Part shown: one piece after another, positions 5,299-8,655 of the stretch
How positions within the stretch are numbered: position 1 is the stretch's first letter
Layout of the letters: every line of letters starts with the position of its first letter
Assembly: GCA_031289815.1 (NCBI GenBank)
Contig: JAITOS010000037.1
Span: 1-8,655, forward strand
DNA: 8,655 nt
Direction of reading: 5' to 3'
From: Peptococcaceae bacterium
GTDB taxonomy: Bacteria; Bacillota; Desulfitobacteriia; Desulfitobacteriales; Desulfitobacteriaceae
Program-made: the position numbers and the translations under genes
The notes under the pieces: model-generated
Database searches by the model: none
The model's input: the letters and a program-made list of their open reading frames with translations, nothing else
Told to the model about the DNA's origin: nothing

Positions 5299-5326
5299 GC
5301 CTGTCGGCTGTCGCCGAAGGCTTTTT
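5299..5326 (+). terminator. Hairpin with T-run, oriented against the surrounding genes
   Basis: GCCT-g-TCGGC pairs with GCCGAAGGC as a 9-base stem with one bulged G and a 4-base TGTC loop, followed directly by five T. This is a textbook intrinsic terminator, but the T-run is on the plus strand, while both flanking genes (the kinase and pheA) are minus. On the minus strand the hairpin is not followed by T. Its job may be to stop antisense transcripts entering the kinase gene. Confidence 0.5.
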
Positions 5327-5401
5327 ATGTACACCGCGATTCCACCCAATCACTCTAAAGAATATCCCTCTCCCCTGATCAGCCTCCAGGTTTTCCCCGC
5401 G

Positions 5402-7108
5402 TTAACCGCTTCTCCTCCCAACGGCTAAATACCGGTCCAGCTTGGCGAGTATCTCGGTAAAATCCAGCGGTTTCCCCAGATGATCGTTCATACCGACCTC
5501 CAGGCATTTCTCAATATCTTCCCGAAACACATTCGCCGTCATAGCCAGAATCGGCACCTGTCGCGCCCAGTCCGTATCCAGCAGGCGTATGCGGCGCGTA
5601 ACTTCATAACCATCCATTTCCGGCATCTGCACATCCATGAAAATAATGTCATAACGCTCCGGCGTACCGGCAAACATCCGCAACGCTTGCCGACCGTTTT
5701 CCGCGCAGTCGATCGTCAATCGCGTCGGCTCCAGCAAGGCAAGAACGATTTCCCGGTTAATTTCTACGTCCTCCGCCAACAGCACGCAATATCCGGAAAA
5801 GTCTTTCACCGCCTCAGAGAGCGGATCCTCCGTCCCCAGCAGACAGACGTCGTTCAAGCACGCGTTGACGCGCTCGGCCTGAATCGTAAACGCAAAAGTC
5901 GAACCGTGCCCCAACTCAGATTCGATCCAGATACGTCCGTTCATCATCTCGATAATGCGCTTGGAAATGGCCAACCCCAAGCCAGTGCCGCCAAATCTGC
6001 GCGTCGTACTGCTGTCAGCCTGCTCAAAGGAGGAAAACAGGCGGGATTGCTGTTCGGCTGATATCCCGATCCCCGTATCGGTCACTTCCACCTGAATCGT
6101 GCAGATGCTCTCTTCTTCCTCAAGCAAACGCGCCTCCAGCCGGATAGAACCACCCTCCGGCGTAAATTTGACGGCATTCGACAGAAGGTTCGTGATCACC
6201 TGTAGCAAGTGCTGCTCGTCGCCAATCAAAACCATCGGAATCCGTTCATCAATATGGATCGAAAAATCCTGTTGTTTTTCATTCACCCGGAAATTGACGA
6301 CGCCCTCTGCTTTTTGGAGCATCTTCTCAAAATTAAACCGATCCGGCAGCAATTCTAATTTATTCGCTTCGATTTTCGACATATCCAAAATATCATTGAT
6401 CACCCCTAGCAAATGGATAGAAGCGTCATCAATTTTCTGTAGGCAATCATCCTTTTTTTTCATGCCATCCGCTTTTTTGGCGATCGCCGTCATGCCAATA
6501 ATCGCATTCATCGGCGTGCGCATCTCATGACTCATATTCGCCAAAAAAGCGCCTTTCGAAGCGCTGGCGGTTTCCGCCGCCTCTTTCGCACGGGAAAGCT
6601 CGGAAACATCATTCATCACGACGACGACCCCTCGGGAAACCCGATCCTTCTCCGCGGCTAAGGCGATGGTCACTTGAAAAACAGTCTCACCGCCGCTTAG
6701 CAAGGTTATTTTTTCCTCATAACTCTTCGGCTCTCCAGCTGCGATAACGCCAAGATACCGCTCACGCGCGGCGGCAATCCAGTCAGTCGGCATGGTTCCG
6801 GCAAAGAGGACGTCAAAAGATAAACCTACCATCTCACGCATATCGCTGTAGCCTAAAAGCGCCACCACTTTCTCACTGCCCAAGACAAAACGCAGCTCCA
6901 AATCCAGCATAAACGTAAGACCGGGCATATTTTTCAGCAGGAGACTGTTGTAAAAATTAGATAACTCTTTAGCGGCCTCGTTGGCGTTACGCAAGCGCTC
7001 TGTCTGCTCATGTGTCATGGAGAGTGAACGGTAATCCCGCTCGAGCTTTTTGTACTTGCGAACCAGCTGATTATACTCTTTTTCCAGCGCTGTGTGATCA
7101 GACGGCAT
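5402..7108 (-). CDS. Soluble hybrid histidine kinase (PAS-HisKA-HATPase-REC)
   Basis: The 568-residue protein has no membrane helix. In order: N-terminal coiled coil (about 7-58), PAS domain (about 60-170), HisKA dimerisation helix with phospho-acceptor His194 (NMSHEMRTP), HATPase_c with N-box Asn307/Asn311 (TNLLSNAVKFT), G1 box DTGIGI (344-349), F box (LFSSFEQ) and G2 box GGTGLGL (373-379), and a C-terminal receiver domain (about 440-562). The receiver has acidic Glu446/Asp447, phospho-acceptor Asp492 (FMDVQMPEMDG), Thr524 and Lys546 (GKP). All catalytic residues are present, so both autophosphorylation and internal phosphotransfer look possible. It starts 69 bases after the FIST gene and is probably co-transcribed. 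No Hpt or output regulator is encoded in the window, so the final target is unknown. The ribosome site (AGAGTGG) is weak. Confidence 0.93.
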   Translation of the reverse strand: MPSDHTALEKEYNQLVRKYKKLERDYRSLSMTHEQTERLRNANEAAKELSNFYNSLLLKNMPGLTFMLDLELRFVLGSEKVVALLGYSDMREMVGLSFDVLFAGTMPTDWIAAARERYLGVIAAGEPKSYEEKITLLSGGETVFQVTIALAAEKDRVSRGVVVVMNDVSELSRAKEAAETASASKGAFLANMSHEMRTPMNAIIGMTAIAKKADGMKKKDDCLQKIDDASIHLLGVINDILDMSKIEANKLELLPDRFNFEKMLQKAEGVVNFRVNEKQQDFSIHIDERIPMVLIGDEQHLLQVITNLLSNAVKFTPEGGSIRLEARLLEEEESICTIQVEVTDTGIGISAEQQSRLFSSFEQADSSTTRRFGGTGLGLAISKRIIEMMNGRIWIESELGHGSTFAFTIQAERVNACLNDVCLLGTEDPLSEAVKDFSGYCVLLAEDVEINREIVLALLEPTRLTIDCAENGRQALRMFAGTPERYDIIFMDVQMPEMDGYEVTRRIRLLDTDWARQVPILAMTANVFREDIEKCLEVGMNDHLGKPLDFTEILAKLDRYLAVGRRSG

Positions 7109-7177
7109 TTTTCCACTCTTTCAGGGCTTTCTCCCTCGATTTATCCGGATTTAGCCAATGCTATTCCAAGCCATAGT

Positions 7178-8392
7178 TTAAAGCAGACAAAAGGTAATCG
7201 AACAATTATGAAAGCGGTTCGACGCTTTGCCCTGCTTATAACGCGCGGGACAAATCTCACCTAGACAGTACGCGCCGGCCAGGGACAACCCCTCCGGTAG
7301 CATTTCGGAAAGAATGCGTCCCTCGGCATCCGAATCCGAACCTAAAATCATCGCGCGCGCACAACAGGAAATACAAAATACGGTGGAATAGGCATAGTCC
7401 TCCCCGGAGCGGCGCGCTTCCTCCAGCAGCATCTGCATGGATTCCCGGCAGGCTAACTTAACGTCGTCCTTGTTAACCAGGCAGATATTCGCCAGGGCAC
7501 CGGTTGGAACATCGCCAAAGAATGAACCCGAACCCTCCGACCGGTTCAGGGAGAGGATATGACGCATCAGCGGCGTCTCATCGCCATCTTCCCTGGTCAG
7601 CATCATGGGATATGAGGTAAACGCCAGTAACGGATCCTCGACATCCGTTTTTAGGCCGAATCCTTCCAGGTATTGGATAAAATTCTCTTCCCCCACCTTA
7701 TAAACGATATTGCCCTTCGCCTCAACCACCCGGCGGATGCGTTCAGCAAAACGGGAGGTGACGTGCCGCATGGCAAACGCCGGTCGCACATTGCCCCAAA
7801 CGCTGACAACCACCATAGCATCCGCGTATTCCTCTCCAGAGAAAAAGACCCGCGCACGCTCATAATCGTAATCATCCGAAGCCAGACCGCCAATAATAGG
7901 AGCATCGCCTCCCGCCGGCGACAGGATCCGGGGATAGGTATCCCCGGAAAAAGGCAATCCATACGGACAAAAGGCAAAAATTAGCCCCGGCCCGGAGCCA
8001 TAAACATCCCCCGTCGGCACGGTTTTTTGATAGGCGTCGACGATACGGACGGCGTAATCATCACACTGGAGCGACTCAGAGACTGCCGCAAAAAAGCCGC
8101 AGTCATCCGCTGTCAAAACGGTCAACACGATCGCCGCCTCATGATGTCCGCCAGCATCCAAGGTGGCCAGAGTTGTCATCCCCGCCACCTCAAGGCCAAG
8201 GATTTTTTTTAGTTCCGCCGTGACGGAAGCGCCGTCCGTATCTGCGTCACATAATAATATCCCCACTGAGTTCCGGGCCAACGTGAGCTTTTCCCGGATG
8301 GATCCCGCCAGCTCACGTGCGGCTTTCACCGCGTTATCCAGTTCATAACTGATCGCCGTCGCGCTTTTCACGCCCCGCTCTTCCCCCTTCAT
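7178..8392 (-). CDS. FIST N/C domain sensory protein
   Basis: The 404-residue cytoplasmic protein fits the FIST family, proposed to bind small ligands such as amino acids and signal to kinases or chemotaxis proteins. FIST_N covers about 40-205 (VGILLCDADTDG, GMTTLATL, PIIGGLASDD at 165-174) and FIST_C about 220-404 (IVYKVGEENF, FFGDVPTGALANICLVN, GAYCLGEICP at 373-382, FHNCSITFCLL at the end). The C-terminal half has clustered cysteines (340, 343, 344, 376, 381, 397, 402). It lies directly upstream of the hybrid kinase, the classic partner arrangement. The ATG at 8392 has no ribosome site; a GTG at 8371 with GGGGG 11 bases upstream is an alternative giving 397 residues. No membrane helix is present. 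Confidence 0.88.
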   Translation of the reverse strand: MKGEERGVKSATAISYELDNAVKAARELAGSIREKLTLARNSVGILLCDADTDGASVTAELKKILGLEVAGMTTLATLDAGGHHEAAIVLTVLTADDCGFFAAVSESLQCDDYAVRIVDAYQKTVPTGDVYGSGPGLIFAFCPYGLPFSGDTYPRILSPAGGDAPIIGGLASDDYDYERARVFFSGEEYADAMVVVSVWGNVRPAFAMRHVTSRFAERIRRVVEAKGNIVYKVGEENFIQYLEGFGLKTDVEDPLLAFTSYPMMLTREDGDETPLMRHILSLNRSEGSGSFFGDVPTGALANICLVNKDDVKLACRESMQMLLEEARRSGEDYAYSTVFCISCCARAMILGSDSDAEGRILSEMLPEGLSLAGAYCLGEICPARYKQGKASNRFHNCSITFCLL

Positions 8393-8493
8393 GGTTCGCC
8401 GGGTTGCCTGACTACAGAGGTCGCAACGGTAAACGCTTCCTCTCGCAAACAGTTCGCCAAGCCGTCAACCTTCCCACTCTATCATGAGGTATT

Positions 8494-8521
8494 TTTATAG
8501 ATTTTGTAATTATAGCGTCAA
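8494..8521 (-). promoter_or_regulatory. Downstream promoter of the FIST-kinase operon
   Basis: On the minus strand TTGACG (8516-8521) and TATAAA (8494-8499) are separated by 16 bases. Both boxes match 5/6 of the sigma-A consensus. A TATAAT at 8509-8514 overlaps the same region but lacks a good -35. The transcript would have a leader of nearly 100 bases before the ATG at 8392. Confidence 0.55.
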
Positions 8522-8530
8522 TTTACTTTA

Positions 8531-8559
8531 ATTGTATCTTCTGTTTTCTCTAAAGTCAA
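8531..8559 (-). promoter_or_regulatory. Upstream promoter of the FIST-kinase operon
   Basis: TTGACT (8554-8559) and TACAAT (8531-8536) on the minus strand have the optimal 17-base spacing, each with one mismatch to consensus. It is the better of two tandem promoters and begins two bases after the stop codon of the preceding gene fragment. Together with the second promoter it suggests independent transcription of the FIST-kinase pair. Confidence 0.6.
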
Positions 8560-8560
8560 T

Positions 8561-8655
8561 TCACTCTTTCAGCCATTCTGCCAATAACTTCTGCCGGCTC
8601 ATCCAGACCCATTTCGGCTGATCCCCCAATCGCTGACGATTTCGTCCCTTCCCCA
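8561..8655 (-). CDS. 3' end of an unidentified minus-strand gene
   Basis: A frame open from the window edge ends at TGA (8561-8563). Its last residues read QPKWVWMSRQKLLAEWLKE, with an amphipathic terminal helix and codon use like the neighbours (CAG, CTG, CCG, GTC, few AGA). I do not recognise the family from 30 residues. A second minus frame is also open here and ends EPAEVIGRMAERVN just downstream, so frame choice is uncertain. The FIST operon promoter starts immediately after the stop codon. Confidence 0.4.
   Translation of the reverse strand, partial: GKGRNRQRLGDQPKWVWMSRQKLLAEWLKE

Noticed and set aside
5480..6530. Two plus-strand frames inside the histidine kinase gene
   Set aside because: They lie antisense to intact kinase domains with every catalytic motif in place; their His/Arg/Ser-rich composition is typical of a shadow.
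8393..8500. Riboswitch, such as a cyclic di-GMP type, in the long FIST leader
   Set aside because: The leader has GC-rich stretches, but none of the conserved cores I know; hairpins are weak and no terminator precedes the gene.
1..8655. CRISPR arrays, tRNA or rRNA genes, transposases or integrases
   Set aside because: No spaced direct repeats, cloverleaf sequences or recombinase motifs were seen, so the accessory island shows no obvious mobility gene of its own.

Overview
The window looks like a chromosomal segment of an anaerobic-type member of the Bacillota. The reasons are strong AGGAGG-type Shine-Dalgarno sites, a BlaI/MecI-type repressor, a DUF3990/DUF3791 gene set, a stand-alone prephenate dehydratase with an ACT domain, and a FIST protein paired with a soluble hybrid histidine kinase. 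I cannot place it to genus from sequence alone. By eye, the left third (about 1-2580) is more AT-rich and accessory in character, and the right two thirds are more GC-rich housekeeping and signalling genes.

Left edge (1-1300): the first 22 codons of a BlaI/MecI/CopY-family repressor leave the window on the minus strand. Its promoter overlaps two tandem copies of a dyad operator. Divergent from it are two small membrane-anchored proteins of unknown function (266-766 and 813-1244, plus strand), followed by a weak terminator-like hairpin.

Accessory island (1359-2572, minus strand): three compact genes encode a DUF3990 protein with ADP-ribosyltransferase-like (PARP-like) motifs, an unnamed 80-residue protein and a DUF3791 protein. 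They have the layout of a toxin-antitoxin or other conflict module. Directly upstream are what look like remains of a second toxin-antitoxin pair: the C-terminal end of an antitoxin and the first ~14 codons of a Doc/Fic-type toxin. The toxin stub is fused in frame so that its stop codon overlaps the start of the DUF3990 gene.

Housekeeping block (2582-5274, minus strand): queC-queD-queE (preQ0 synthesis for queuosine) are overlapping genes that follow pheA (phenylalanine synthesis). The 164-base gap between pheA and queC is mostly a degenerate TCTR tetranucleotide repeat. pheA has a good -10 box. The 5275-5401 gap holds a hairpin with a T-run in the plus orientation and a 14-base T-box-like core on the minus strand.

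Signalling operon (5402-8560, minus strand): two tandem promoters drive a FIST sensory protein and then a cytoplasmic PAS-HisKA-HATPase-REC hybrid kinase. The FIST protein probably senses a small intracellular ligand and passes the signal to the kinase, but its ligand and the final phosphotransfer target are not visible here. The right edge contains the probable 3' end of another minus-strand gene.
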